64,000 bases of DNA from Begonia masoniana (GCA_022432975.1 CM039505.1:53357749-53421748), one strand, 5' to 3'. Shown: positions 1-13,270, counted from the stretch's first letter. Made by a program: numbers and translations. Notes: generated from the letters alone by a model not told the origin.

Positions 1-1005
1 CTTCCGCTTCCTTGTTTGAATTATGGTATTCTTTATTTTCCACAAGCTGTAATTTGGATAAAAAGTTGTTGATAAGGATCAGGAGGAGATTAAGAAATAG
101 CTACAAGCTTCCGGCAGATGATCAGATTAATGTTCTGGATGGTGATCCAGAGGATGTTCCAACTCTCGACAATGATTTTAATTTTAACAATGCTTCTGAT
201 TTGGCATTGTTGTCTTGTTTTATCAAGCTACTTTAAGGTGAACTGAAATTTTTTAATGATAAGCAAATGGTAATTGAAAATAGAAAATGGAAAGATAGTT
301 GCTATTGAATGCTTGATGACCTTGTCGGAAAAATGTCTGCTAAGGAAGCTGCTGGTAATATTTTCGAGAGAAATGAAGCTGCTAATGTGAAGGAATTGGT
401 TAAGAAGATCAAAAAATGTTGAAAAGTCAGAAGTTTCAACTAATGTCACTGAGGATGTCACTGAATTAGTAGTGGAGGATGTTCCAGTATTTTATGTTGA
501 AGAAGAATCTGTCCAAGGAAAATAATACTAGCGAGCTGTTGCCAACAACTACAATCGGGTTGGTCTTTCTTCTGATGATTTTTCCTCTTTGGATAACCTT
601 TTTACAATTTGGGTATTACATTTCCCGTGTTTTTTGACTATTTCACTATGGTACTCATATGGCAATTCTGATTCTTATCTGGATATTATATTTTCTGTGA
701 TAATGGTGCTTATATTGGTGCTGGTGATGCTTATCTGTTGTTTATGATGATATTAGTTATCTCCCTATGGTGATTATTTGGTGTTTATGGTGATTATTTG
801 GTGATTATGCTGCTGTTATAGTAGTTGTTATTCCCTTATATATATATTTGTCTTTTTATGGCAAAAAGGGGGAGTATTTTAGTAATTTTGGGGGAGTATT
901 TTGATGATATTTTGAAGCCATCAATCCAGGGGGAGAAAATTCAGAGGGAGTTATTGAAATTATTGATTATATTAATTTTGCCAAAAAAATGCCAAAGGGG
1001 GAGAT
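1..1005 (+). mobile_element. 3' internal region of a Sirevirus-like Copia element
   Basis: No intact pol domain is readable here; short broken reading frames only. The diagnostic part is 865-1005, where four G-rich polypurine tracts of the GGGGGAG type occur (near 868, 890, 930 and 996), the last directly before the LTR start at 1006. Several PPT-like tracts before the 3' LTR are a known signature of the Sirevirus lineage of Ty1/copia elements. The element enters from beyond the left edge, so its coding part is out of view. The lineage is inferred from the PPT cluster and the LTR style, not from protein. Confidence 0.6.
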
Positions 1006-2657
1006 TGTAAATGCAAAGATTTGCATATGTATTGGCATTTGATTTTTTGGCAATATATTATAAAAATAATATTTTATTCCGTGATTTTCCAAATTGATGA
1101 TTTATTGCTTGGTGATCAAGAAATAGCTTATTCAGATTATTGAATAGCATTATATGAGCAATGATGAGGATTCTGTGGAAGAGAAAAATAAGGAAACACG
1201 ATTATTTGGAAAGTTATTGAAAAAGGTATATGCACTTGTTTTTTGGAAAACTTTTATTTGGAAAGCAGATTTGATGTAGATTTGGTACGATTTGCTGGGC
1301 TTCGAGTTCCCATGATTAATAGGATGCTTTCCTGAATTTTTGGGCGAATATCCGAGTAGTTATAGAAACTTTCCTAAAGTGTCACACGGTGTGTCACACA
1401 ACCGAATTTGTTAAGATTTGGTTTCCTTATTCCTTGCGGCGGTTAATCTAATTTGGTAACTGAATTAAATCAAAGATATGAGAGTTACCAATGATATTTG
1501 AGCTTTAGTTTCTGTGGAAGTTACTGACAGATTTATTCCTAAATATTTGGAAAGTTGACTTCAAGATGGAAATAATATTTTGGAAGCCGATCTGAATATT
1601 GTGGTGCTGTTAAGGTTGATTCGTAAGCACAATATAGTTAGGATTCGTTCCTAATACTTTGGGATTCGTTTCAGATTTGTTTGCATGGACTTTCCATAAA
1701 TGTCGCACAGGGTGTCACAGATCCGTTTTTTATGGGATTCAGTTTTCCTTATTTTGTGCGATCTGATTGAAAAGAATATTTGATGTAAAGTATATTATGC
1801 ATTCTGGCTGAACAATTGAAGGCAGCTGAAGACATGATTCTTGAGAGCTAAAAGTTTTTATTTTTCCGTTCCGGACAACTATTCTTCACCGACGTTTGCA
1901 TGTGTTCTGCAATTGTTAATCCTTTCATTCACGCCTATTGTGAGTCATTGGTGATTGTTCTTCAACAGACAACGGAGTTTTGCTTTTACGCGTGAGGAGG
2001 TTTTCTTCGTTTTTCCAAGCCGTCGGTTTTTTCTTTTACTCTCATCGCTTCTGCGTTTGAGTTAGTGATTGTTTTGCACACTCGACCTAATCTGTGGATT
2101 TCATTATTTTTATTGAGTGTGCTGTGTATTGCATCTGAAGACTTCGATCTGGTGTTCCAGGAGGTGTCCCATGAGGCAATATTGTTTGTTCTTCATTGAA
2201 GCTTAGTCTCGGGAGGAGACTGCATCCGAACTCGGGAGGAGTTCTGTTTCTTAGACAAGGGGAGCTTGTCGTTCTTGATCGTGGGCGAGGGGATCTTGCC
2301 ATAACACGAGTTTCGGGAGGAACCAACAACGAGGGGATCTTGTTGTTATCTAGATCTCGGGAGAGGTCGTTTTAAAGTCGAGGGGATCTCGCAAAAACAG
2401 TTTTCTTAGGGAAATTAGCTAGAGGCGGCGACAAAGATAAGAGGAAGTCTTTATTTGTATAAGTCCGATTGTCTTGTAATTTCGTGAACTCAAAGAAATG
2501 TTTTTATATCTGGGCGTGGCCCCGCAGACGTAGGCTGGTTGCCGAACTGCATTACCAACCTCCTGTGTCATTTATTTTCGCGTTTTTATATTGTCCATCA
2601 TTGCATTTATCATCGGTGTCACACGTAACATCCTGTAACACCCTGTGTGACACCGCA
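1006..2657 (+). repeat. 3' LTR of the Sirevirus-like Copia element
   Basis: The LTR begins TGTAAATGCAAAG immediately after the polypurine tract. The same sequence occurs in inverted orientation at 7718-8843, which supports the start. It carries an internal run of CGGGAGGAG and GAGGGGATCT words (2200-2390) and a GACGTAGGC block near 2529, common near the 3' end of Copia LTRs. The right end is uncertain: I place it at a candidate ...CCGCA near 2657, but the LTR could run to about 2950. No TSD can be tested because the left end is outside the window. Confidence 0.55.
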
Positions 2658-3505
2658 GAACTAATCGTAATTTTTCAATATGCACTCGTTATTTAAACCC
2701 TTATTGTCTGACTCGACTATAACTGCTTCGGGCTTATTCAAGCTTTATGATCATCGGTCTAGTTAAGACACTCGTTCTATTCAACATTCGATCGTTCCAA
2801 GTCGTAATTTCAGCAATTTAGTCTTGTGTCTCTTGCTTATCCCGCTCTCCTTATTTGCTCGTGAATCAAAATACAGTTTTCAAAATACTCGTGCTGTTTG
2901 ATTATTTACTCGAAGATTGCTCGAGCCAACACCTTTGTAAGACTCTTATATCATTCTTTTTATTATTATTTCATATTTTACTAAATTTAGTCATGTTTGT
3001 TTTGAGGTATAAATTAGTTATTCCGATTGTCAAAAGTACGATAGAAAGTCCTCGAGAGGTCATCCGAAGGGTAACCTAAGACTCGATTTTGAATTCAACC
3101 TTCGATGAAAAAAAATAAAACTTTCGTTTAATCGTATGAATCGTCAAAACTTTTATATGTACTTATAAATAATTAAAATACAAAAAGGTGATAATTTCAC
3201 AAAAAATAAAAAATAAAATAAATTTTATTGCTTTCTCAATTCTCTTAAAAATTTGTTTGATAAATTTAGAAAAAAGTACAACAATAAAAAAAAATGAAGA
3301 GAGAGAGAGAGAGCTTATAGTTAATGAAATGAAGGTGATGATGCAAGTCAGATTTGAACTTGGCTGCTGAGTTCTGTATTCCATAATTTCTTTCGGAAAA
3401 CCTCTTTTTTGAGGTTGGGTTTGAAGCATTTCCACTTTTCGTTTGGAAAATTATCAGCTTTCGAATTGGGTTTCGCTGTGTAAATTACCCTAGATTATTG
3501 CAAAA
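2658..3505 (+). promoter_or_regulatory. Upstream region of the AGD14-like gene
   Basis: No gene is visible. The stretch becomes very AT-rich from about 3090 and contains a short GA microsatellite at 3299-3312. It must hold the promoter and 5' UTR of the ArfGAP gene that starts at 3506, but I cannot assign a TATA box with confidence. The Sirevirus-like LTR ends only about 0.5-0.8 kb upstream of the start codon. Confidence 0.35.
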
Positions 3506-6500
3506 ATGGGGAGTAGGAAGGAAGACGAACGCAACGAGAAGATAATCAGAGGACTCATGAAGCTTCCCCCGAATCGGAGGTGCATTAACTGCAATAGCCT
3601 GGTAATATTTTTCATCCTTCTATCTCTTTCCCTCATTTCTTCTTCCAGCACAATTTATTTGCTTCAGAACGCTGTTTCGGTGCGTCTCAAGCTCAATTTC
3701 CGCTATTTTTTTTGTAAGTACGAGCTGGAGAAATTTGTTTGTTCTGGATTGTAAGCTAGCTAAGAAAGTCGACGGAATTTATGCCAGCAGATTAGTAAAA
3801 GACGAGATTTCAAAATTGTTTCCCAACTTTTCATTTCAGTTTGCAGCTTCTACTTATTTGGAAATAGTTTTTTCGTGGTTTTGATCATCTTTTTTTTTTT
3901 TTTTCCTAAACAGGGGCCTCAGTATGTTTGTACCACTTTTTGGACTTTCGTATGCATGACGTGCAGTGGGATACAGTGAGTGCATTTTCTTTCATTTGCT
4001 TCATATTGTATGATATTTGACTTATATTCATACATTGGCCACTACGTTCGTCTTTTGCAATTACCTTATTGTTGTATGGTGTGTAACAGCAGATAGGAAA
4101 ACTTTGCCCTAGAACTAAATTAATTTTATGGGTTTCAAAGGAAAATCTGGGAGCAAGTATATTGCTTGTTTTAGATCTTACACTTTGTAATTAACCTTCA
4201 TCAATGTCTTCTATTGTTTTAAGTTGAATGTCGTATCAGTCGAAGTATTCAAGGAAGATAAATGTTTTCTCATCAGTTTGTTGAAGTTTTCATGCTTGAA
4301 GTATCATCTTCATTTTAATTTTTCATCTGTTTTTTTTGGTCAAACAGTCGGGAGTTTACACATCGTGTGAAATCTGTATCCATGTCTAAGTTTACTTCCC
4401 AAGAAGTTGAGGCTACCCAAAATGGCGGTAACCAGGTAACTATTTTTGTTTTGTTGCTATATTATTCTTGCGATGACATGACGTTTATTCTCAACAGCGT
4501 GCAAGGGATATTTATTTGAAGGATTGGGACTTCCAAACACAACGTTTGCCAAATAACAGGTTTCTGTTATGTGAATTTTTTGCTGGCATAATAATGGTTG
4601 CATGAATATTTTTAAAAAAATTTCTTGCCACTATCGTGGAAACTGTCGGTATTTAAGGGCTGCATAAAATAATTTGATGTCTTTTGCAGCAATGTTGATA
4701 AAATCCGGGAGTTTATAAAGAATGTTTACGTTGACAGAAGATACATTGGAGGAAAGACCTCAGAAAAACCTCCAAGAGATAAGCAGGCAATACACTCGTA
4801 CCAAAATATTTTGATCTCATTTGCTCTTATTATTCAGCAGATATTAGTTTTTTTTTTTCTGAACACAAAATTAGAAATTGATGGAGATTTTCTTTGTTAA
4901 ACAGATCAATTTATCACTAGCAAATTTTAAATAATTATTGTTTTAGTTTTCAGTTTTGAAATTCTAATGTCTGTAAGGTATTTAAATATGTTTTAATAGA
5001 GTCTCAAGATCCAGGAAGATGAGACGAGGCGTGCTAGTTCATATCATTCTTACTCTCAAAGTCCACCTTATGACCATCAGTACGAAGATAGGAGATATGG
5101 GAAACCAGTTTCTGCTCTTTCAAGAAAACCCGGTTCTGATCGAGCTCGATATGAAGGGAATATATCTAGTTTTGTCTACAGCCCTGGTAGGTTGAGCGAT
5201 CAGATGTACGAGGACAGATTTGCAAATGAGGGTTCTGTCTCAAGAATGTCAGATTATTCTGTGTCCAGTGGAGGTGATCCATTCAGATCTGAGGCTCTAT
5301 CACCAAATTCCCATGATACTGGATTTGGCAGTCCACCCTTTAGCTCCACTAGGGATGTTATCAATACAACTATAGAAGTAAATGCCAAAAGAGATACGGA
5401 CAAAGTCCCCCGCCCGAAGGTATTTTCTTTGCAAGTTACTTCTATATCAATGCCTTTGATTTTACCCTTTTTATTTGCTTAGTTAAGGTTACCGTGGAGC
5501 ATTCCCATTCGCTTTGCCTGTAACTCTGATTTCTCTGTGGTATAAGACGCCTATGCCTTGTCATTTTGAAAGAGCTTTTTCCTGCATGATCTCATAATTT
5601 CTTGCGGCTAACATGTATATATCGCCTAATGAAATTCACTTCATACATTGAAACAAATTGGAATTTTAAGCCAAGCTTTTATCTTGCATTCCTTATCAAT
5701 ATTTTTTTCATTTTTCTATGGGGACAAATTGTACATCAAAAGGAGTGAAGCCAAAAATGCGGTAAACCCATAAAAATGAAAAACTATGATGTATAGTTTT
5801 TGAATAAGTACACATACTGAAATAAGAAGAGCAAGAAATCCTATAAGTTCCTGATATTCAAATACCTTTTAACTTTTTGTTTCAAGAAAAGAAATATGTT
5901 GAGAGATCTTCAAAAAAAAAAACATAGAGGAAAGCTATAGCTTGACCACCATATGAGTTTGTTGCTCTCTAGTGATACATCTCCCCTTCTTCTACATATC
6001 TTTTGCTCTTGTAAATCAACTAAATTTGTTTTCAATTTTGAATTCAGAGAACAGTATCCTCTGGTAGTGTTGGGTCTGCAGACAGCAATTCCGGGTCTTT
6101 TAATTTGACAGATTTGAGTGGTCCGACAAACATTGTCTTGGAACCAGAAAAAGCAGCTAGGAATGATTTAGATAAGACCTTTGCTTTTCAACACTTATCT
6201 GTGCCTGGAAGTTTGATCAATGTTGATCTTTTCCAGGGACAATTTGTAGAAAAAACAGTTCCTTTTGCTGCTCCAAATGTTGATTTGTTTCAATCAGCAG
6301 CATTGTCTGCCCCGTCGTTGGATTTGTTTCAACCATCTTTACAGACTCCAACGCCTTATGTGCCTGTAGAGCAACCTCTGCAGACTTCTTTATATCCATC
6401 ATTTTTTCCAGAGATATCCCTGCCACTCTCATCTGCAACCTCAGAGGAAGTGCCACAAAGCGTAGGAGAATCTAAAAAAGAAGGTTGGGCGACATTTGAT

Positions 6501-6916
6501 TCACCACAAAAGACATCAGTTCTTCCAGGCATTGAAAATAATATTCCTGCTAAAGTCAACGTAGATAATTCTTTGGGAGAGTATGGTTCATTTTCTTCTA
6601 TAAATAGAGGCACTCAATGGCTACCTTTTCAAAATTATTGTGTTCAAGAGCCTCCATTGACTATGTCCAATCAATGGCATGGTCATTTGCCCAGTGTTCA
6701 GGCTCCTATTGTAAATGACTCCCAGGTAAAAGCAACATACTAATCTGAATATCCGGTCCCAAAGGAACCTGCTCTGAATTGAATTATTGTTCTTTATGAG
6801 TTAATGGAAATCTAATTAGCTTATTTCTGTTTTTCTATAAGAAGCCATGGAATGCTTTTAAAGATTCCACAGGACACCTTCCTTTAGAGCCCCATGGTCA
6901 AGGTAGTAAACTTCAG
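3506..6916 (+). CDS. AGD14: ADP-ribosylation factor GTPase-activating protein AGD14-like, 3' truncated
   Basis: Eight exons read in one frame: 3506-3601, 3914-3975, 4348-4435, 4498-4559, 4690-4786, 5000-5419, 6048-6725 and 6842-6916 (526 codons). ArfGAPs stimulate GTP hydrolysis by Arf GTPases in vesicle traffic. The ArfGAP zinc finger is C-x2-C-x16-C-x2-C at C26, C29, C46 and C49, followed by the arginine finger R54 in SGIHREF. The remainder is a low-complexity S/P/Q-rich tail with repeated VDLFQ/LDLFQ motifs (about residues 320-365), typical of AGD14/AGD15. As I remember it the Arabidopsis protein is about 650 residues, so roughly 120 C-terminal residues are absent. The frame stays open past the exon 8 donor (GT at 6917) to a stop at about 7132. 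Intron 5 is GC-AG. Exon 8 has a tandem acceptor (AAGAAG at 6839-6844) that could drop one Lys. No frameshift is seen in the eight exons. Confidence 0.9.
4787..4999 (+). other. GC-AG intron 5 of the AGD14-like gene
   Basis: The coding frame ends at AAGCAG (4786) and is followed by GCAATA, not GT. The next exon opens after ATAG at 4999 with AGTCTCAAG, restoring the frame into the conserved RRASSYHSYSQSPPYD stretch. The only nearby GT (4798) would shift the frame, so a GC donor is the simplest reading. Confidence 0.7.
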
Positions 6917-6989
6917 GTGCGGGCACAAATTCCACCCATTACTGATCTATATTTGAGTGGACCTTCATTCTTTTCTTTTTTATTAAGTT

Positions 6990-7617
6990 TATCCTACAAC
7001 TTATCACTTTACACCTTAAGCCAACCAAAACGTAGTCTAAACTCAATCACACGCAGTGGAAACTTAACGAAATCCAACTGCGTGGATATATCTAAAAACC
7101 GAACATATCCTCCCTGTTTTTTAAATCACTAAAAAATCACAAAACGTTTAAAAAACATTACATGTAAACCTATCACCTACAAGAACCAGCCCCTTATAAT
7201 GTCTATACAATTTTTCCTATTCTACCAAAAATAGCTTAAAACCTCAAAATCTATACATACTGTCCCACGGGTTTCAAATAAGCCCTCGACTGCGCCAGCA
7301 CACGCAGGCAGCCATCCTCCGTCAACTGGACTCAAGCCTCAGGAAGGAGGAATCCCGTCCTCACCTGGTTCCTCGATATCTAGATCACCTACACCAACAA
7401 TCACTAGGAGATGAAATCCCCAGTAGGCTCTACGTAAATGCAAGCATTCTGTGATATGGTTCGCTAAATCATGCTTTAGTTTATCTTACTATGCAATGCT
7501 CATAGGTGTCACCGAGATCCTATCCCCCTAACCGAGGAGCTCTCCTCGGTCTGACTACTCTTTCCAGTGCTAGAAGCGGGGGGGTGCATCGCTTACAACA
7601 CGACAGCCTTGCTGAGC
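6990..7617 (+). mobile_element. Truncated family-B Gypsy-type LTR fragment in the AGD14 3' region
   Basis: The stretch from about 6990 matches the middle of the solo LTR at 55302-57722: shared blocks include CTGCGTGGATA, CTCTTTCCAG and GCTTACAACACG in the same order and orientation. The start of the LTR family (TGTAACGTCCC) is not present, so the copy is 5' truncated or diverged. It runs into the N gap at 7618. It occupies the place where the last AGD14 exons should follow. Confidence 0.6.
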
Positions 7618-7717
7618 NNNNNNNNNNNNNNNNNNNNNNNNNNNNNNNNNNNNNNNNNNNNNNNNNNNNNNNNNNNNNNNNNNNNNNNNNNNNNNNNNNN
7701 NNNNNNNNNNNNNNNNN
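7618..7717. other. Assembly gap of exactly 100 N
   Basis: One hundred N bases, the usual placeholder for a scaffold join of unknown size. The left side is family-B LTR and the right side is the inside of an inverted Sirevirus-like LTR, so both contig ends lie in repeats. Order and orientation across the join are therefore uncertain. Confidence 0.99.
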
Positions 7718-8843
7718 AACACCAGATCGAAGTCTTCGGATGCCATACACAGCACACTCCAAAAAATACTTAAATCCACAGATTAAGTTCCGAGTGTGCA
7801 ACAGCAATCCGACTCAATGCAAAAGCGATGAAGTGAAAGAAAAAACCTGCCCGCTTGGACAAACGAAGAAACCTCCTCACGCGTAAAAGCAAACTCCGTC
7901 GTCTGCGGAAGACAATCACCGATGATCACAATAGGCGTGATGAAGGATTCACAATGCCGAACACATGCACGTTGGTGAAGAATAAATTCGCCCGAACGGA
8001 AAATCCAAAACTTTTAGCTCTCCAAGAATCATGTCTTCCCTGCCTTCATTGTTTAGCCCGAATCATAATATACTTTGCATAAAATATTCTTTTCAATCAG
8101 ATCGCACAAAATAAGGAAACTGAATCCCATAAAACGGATCTGTACACCCTGGGCGACTTTATGGAAGAGTCCATGCAAAGAATCTGAAACGAATCCCTAA
8201 GTATTAGGAAAGAATCCTAACTTAATTGTGATTCGAATCAACCTTAACAGCACCACAATAGTTCTGATCGCTTCCAAAATATTAGTTCCAATCTTGAAGT
8301 CAACTTTCAATATTTTAGGAATAAATCTTCAGTAACTTCCACCGAAACTAAAGCCGCAATATCTTGTATAACTCCCATACTCTTTTGATTTAATTTCAGT
8401 TAACCAAATAAACACATTAGATTAATCGCCGCAAGGATAGAACCAAATCTTAAAACAATTCGGTGTGTGACCACCGTGTGGACACTTTAGGAAGTTTCTA
8501 TACTCCTCTCATATTCCCCAAAATTCAGGAAAGCTCCTATTAATCTGCGGAACTCGAAGCCCAGCAAATCGTACACATCTACATCAAATCTGCTTTCCAA
8601 ATAAAAGTTTTCCCAAAGCAAGTGCATATACCTTGTTCATAACTTTCCAAATAATCGTGTTTCCTTATTTTTCTCTTCCACAGAATCCTCATCATTGCTC
8701 ATATCATGCTAGCCAATAATCTGAATAAGCTTATTTCGTGATCACCAGCAATCAATCATCACTTTAAAATCAACGGAATAACTATTATTTTTATAATATA
8801 TTGCCAAAATCATGCCAATACATATCAATCTTGCATATCAACA
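7718..8843 (-). repeat. Inverted copy of the Sirevirus-like LTR
   Basis: Reverse complement of the LTR at 1006-2160: the fragments GAAGTCTTCGGATG, AATCGTGTTTCCTTATTT and TGCCAATACATATC match the left copy in reverse order. On the minus strand the LTR starts TGTTGATATGC at 8843. The sequence beyond 8843 shows no polypurine tract, so this is the outer edge of a 5' LTR or a solo LTR, not a 3' LTR. The distal half is lost in the gap. Confidence 0.7.
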
Positions 8844-11438
8844 TAGAATAGCTTTCCTTTCTTAGGGCCCCGATTATAAACGATTATTGAGAATCTAGAT
8901 TAAATGCTTAGAACGGTCGACTTTCTCGTCACTATTTTTGGGTTTCTGTCTCCGTTTTTCAAAGTGACTATCAAAGTTTGACGCTCGCGAAAGAAGATCG
9001 ATACCCTAAGTTTTTTTTTTTAGATAAGATTATTGCTATGAACTTGCTCGTGATTGATCAGCGGAAGACCTAATATTGTCGTCTCTACGTGTACTTTACG
9101 CGGCTAACTTCGTTCGCAATAAATGTTGTATCTATTCTTCGATATTTCCTGCAAAAACAAAACACTTTTCGATCAAACGGAAAGAACTACAAATCGATAT
9201 TGTGGTGGTCCGAGATATACTATTTTTAGACAAGAATTGTGATAACAAATTAAATTATGAAATTATGAACGCACTAAATATACGTATATTAAATCTAAAC
9301 TATGCTGCTGAATCGTAATTACAGGTCGTCCTCTGCTCTTGATTCCTTATTATTTTATAAATACAATATAAACTTAATAATTGACATATAATTTGTATGT
9401 GACACCGACAAAGCTGGAGACAACATATGTTGATCGAATGGGCACGTGGGCGTCAATTGATGAGACGTACAATCATAATAGATTTTGATTCATTTAATAT
9501 AATTGTCAACTTCATTGTTTCTTCCTTTAGACAATTAAAAACGTGACGTGTTTTTGCATTGTGTTCGTCAGTTTAATATTAATAATTAGATAATTAAGTC
9601 AAAACAAAAGAGTTTAAAATGAGAGTCCGAGCATAAACTGTGAAATAAAGAAACTGAACAATCTTTTTTGGGCACTATCCTTCTATATTACAAGAAACAA
9701 AAACATAAATATAGTTCAATGACAAATACTATTCAATGTAAATTCTATGTTAATGAACAAACTTTTACTAGTTTTTCCAGAAAACGAATATGTGCGGCGG
9801 CAAAATGAGTGCGCGCGCCTGCATGAACGCCGCGAGAATTAGGGAACAAAATACTACATTCGGAAATTCATGAAAAATTTACACAAACAACCAATACTGA
9901 TCGAAAATTGCTGAGTTGCACAAGTCAACTCTCTAAGGTCAAAAATCACTCAGATGTATCGGTAAACTTTGATTGTAAACGACGCAAGAGAAAAATCACA
10001 CGTGCATTTTCATGGAAGTGGCAGCACCCGAACTCAAAATGAAGACGTCTGATTTCCACGCGAATCATTCCTACGGTGACTAACACTTTTTTTACATATA
10101 AAATTCCTCTGGGGAAATCCTCATGCTTTCGCAGCGAGCTTTAGCCGTGGCCTGCACCATTTTGCAAGCGACCGCATTAGGTATATTCTAAACATAGTTT
10201 GAATTTGATTCGTTACACAAATGATGTTTCAGGTTATTTTTGTTAACTAACATACATTCAATTTAATTTGTCACTTATCCAAGTACCCCTATACTTTAAA
10301 TTTTTTATTTTTATTTTTATTTTTAATTCCTACATTAAATATGTAAAATTTAAGAAAGTGAAAATATTAAACAAAGCTTTTTTTGTGTGAATCATGAAAT
10401 AAGATGTGAAAAAAAAAGATATAGATGTACGTTCAACAAATATTTGAGGTATCAGCATCAATTAATAAATGTACAAAAAATTATATACCCGCTTTAGGTA
10501 AAAATACAATTTAACCATTAAGGTGAGAGTTGGTCAGAATGACCCCGATTGTTTTTCATGCAACATAAAATCTAATAAATCATCACGTACACAACACATT
10601 ATGACCAGTTTTGAGACAGCTGATCTTCCTAAATTACAAAAAATAGTTCATGCAGCAATATTATCATAGACTCTCCAAAAGCTTCTCTTTCTATTCCTCG
10701 TCCTATTACCACTTCTCTTAACAATGATTAGGATAAACCAATTTCAAAAACGTTGAGGCAGAGCCACAGAGAATACCCGAAGTCTGTTAGGGATCAACTT
10801 TATCCTCGTTTTAGCTATGGAGAAATCCCAAGTCATCATTATCACAAATACCAAAAAAAAACAAAAAAAAACCCAAAAAAAAAAAAAAAAACAGAAGAAA
10901 GAAGCCAAAAATAGTCATTAATTCAGAAGAATTTAAGTGTGCAAACAAGTCAACAAACTGGACAGGAAAGAAAGAATTTTCATTTTATGGATTCCAATAA
11001 ACAATCTTATCTACAATAAAAAAAGCTATCAAACAACGTTTACAGCTGCGATTTTCTGGAGTGCATTCAGAATTACACAGTACAAGCTACAGTCATAGGG
11101 CCATCCTACTACTAACATTTATACAACCAAGCTAGAAAAAATCCCCTCAGCTTCTGCAATTTCTAGCGTCAAGATAAAATAGCGCATCCATCCGCGCTAG
11201 TTTAAAGGCTGCTCGATCGCAATGGATGCCGTTTTGCAATGGCCAGGACACTTGTTTAAGGACTCATGTTTGAAATTGTCATCAACATCCAACGCACGAA
11301 AGGTTACTCTAATAGAACTCTATCTAATAAGTTAAATTTCATATCTCACATAGTCATTAGAAGACCCGTCTACCCAATTTTCGTTCTCAGCCAAGTAAAT
11401 ATGGACCGGCCATTGCACAAAAATCAATAGCAATAAGA
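8844..11438. other. Intergenic stretch without a recognised gene
   Basis: No coding region with family resemblance is seen on either strand. There is a slightly GC-richer patch near 9790-10170, an A-rich simple stretch at 10850-10895, and AT-rich filler elsewhere. The missing 3' exons of the AGD14-like gene are not found here. The right end must include the 3' UTR and polyadenylation region of the minus-strand CID gene. Confidence 0.5.
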
Positions 11439-13270
11439 TCAATAGATCGTAAATGAAAACTTCTGTCTAGGACGGGAGGGTTTGCTGACTGGGGGCCTTG
11501 CCCTAGAAACCCATAACAATGGTCGATAGTACCCCGGCAGAAGGTTGAAGCGGTTGCTGCTGTGGGGCTGAAGGGCTGGCCTTGCTAAGCCCATGGCATA
11601 TGGGCAGGCAGCGGGGGAGGAGGGGCAAGTAATTCGATCATACCATAAGGGGTTGCCCACCATCCGCAGACTGAAGGAAGATACTGACTGACAGAGGAGT
11701 TGCTTGGACAGAGATGGCGTTGTGGGGGGAGTCGGTGTTGCAAATGGTGCTGACTTGTTTTGGTGGTCAAGTGGCATACTAGTCACATGGTCTTGCTGTG
11801 CATGGAGCTATTAAAAGCAGAGCTTGAAAGTCGGAACTGCAACTCAAGAACCAGACATGTTTCTCGAGTTTGGGGCCGCTTTAATCTGGAGGGAAGATAG
11901 ATAATAAACATGAAATAGGCTCAAAAGATTTAGCATTCTAGGGGTTCTGTAAACCATCATCTAGTAAAAATGAAAATAGTTGTTTGAACAATTACAAACT
12001 TGTTTCAGAGACTATTGTCGAAGAAAATCACTCAGAGAACATTATACTTTCTGAAACAATAATAATAATAATAATAAATATTCACAACGTGCTATTCTTT
12101 CTCCACAACTAACTAAACAAATATTTGCTTATAATGCTTTTTCGTTTTTCAAAGGTCTGTATTTCTTTTTTGCTTTCAAAAATCTCCTGAACGTTACCTT
12201 CACGCCACCATTCATGGATGGCGCTTCTTCTGCTACAAGCGATGAGAGAACAGAAGTAAGGCATCGTGGCAGAGGATGCAGAAGCAGCCAACTTAGCAGC
12301 ACTGCAGATGCAGCAGCCTTTGTTTTCTTCTTCGGATTGAAGGGTGTTGCAAATAAGCAAGAGAGTGGAGCCATGGTAACTGGGGGGTGATGCGCTTATT
12401 TGAACTGAAGGTAAGATTTTGTTGTACTTACTGCGTTGCTCTGTCATGAGGACCTGTGGCCATCGTTTCGGGACTTGAACAGAAGTTAACCTCTTCTTAT
12501 ATTACTTGCTAGCTCAATTTGACCTCGAGCTATCTGAACAACCATAATACAAACACTATCATCTTTTCTACTTTTGATCCAACAAAGCTTAGCTCCAAGA
12601 TGACCCAAGCAAGAAAATTCCACAGTTTTTTTTTTTGCTCCCCATTGACAAGAAACTAAGATTTGGCATTGATCAAGAAAGGAAATGCCATCTGCGGACC
12701 GTCTCTTTACAATTAGAAAGAACCAAAAGACCAGAGCTATTCAGGAGGGTAAATACATTTTTCCTATTAAAGGATTTCTTTGTGGTACAAGTCTCATAGG
12801 ATATTTTTTTTTATATGTAATCTAACAAGAATACAAACTAAAATTAAACTATTTCTGTAAAACTACTGTTTATCACATCAATAACACACGTTATAAATAT
12901 TATATATGAGGTTAGCCACCAAAAATTTTTTATCAAAGGTTTAGAGCAGTGTTACCATGATGTGTTGTTCCACCTTCATCTATCTATAATAAGCCATCCC
13001 TAACAATAGCTCCGATGAAAATTAGAAGGTGCAGGAAGGGGTCTGATTCTCTTCTTAGGCTTTGTTTTTCAAGAGACAACGAAGGGATGATGACATAGAA
13101 GAATTGTGTTCCCAAGTCGAGTTGGTGTATTTGGGACACAAAAACTCACTTTCCCTGGCGATAATGGGAGGAGAGAAATTAAGAGAGGGGAGGGAGACAA
13201 TGCCAATATGATATTCTGTTGATGTGGACACTTTTGACGAAATAAAATAAGGTCATAGACATTATGTTAA

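Noticed and set aside
6217..6613. Minus-strand frames inside AGD14 exon 7
   Set aside because: Shadows of the long coding exon.
7506..7886. Frames with long X runs across the N gap
   Set aside because: They exist only because N codons are not read as stops.
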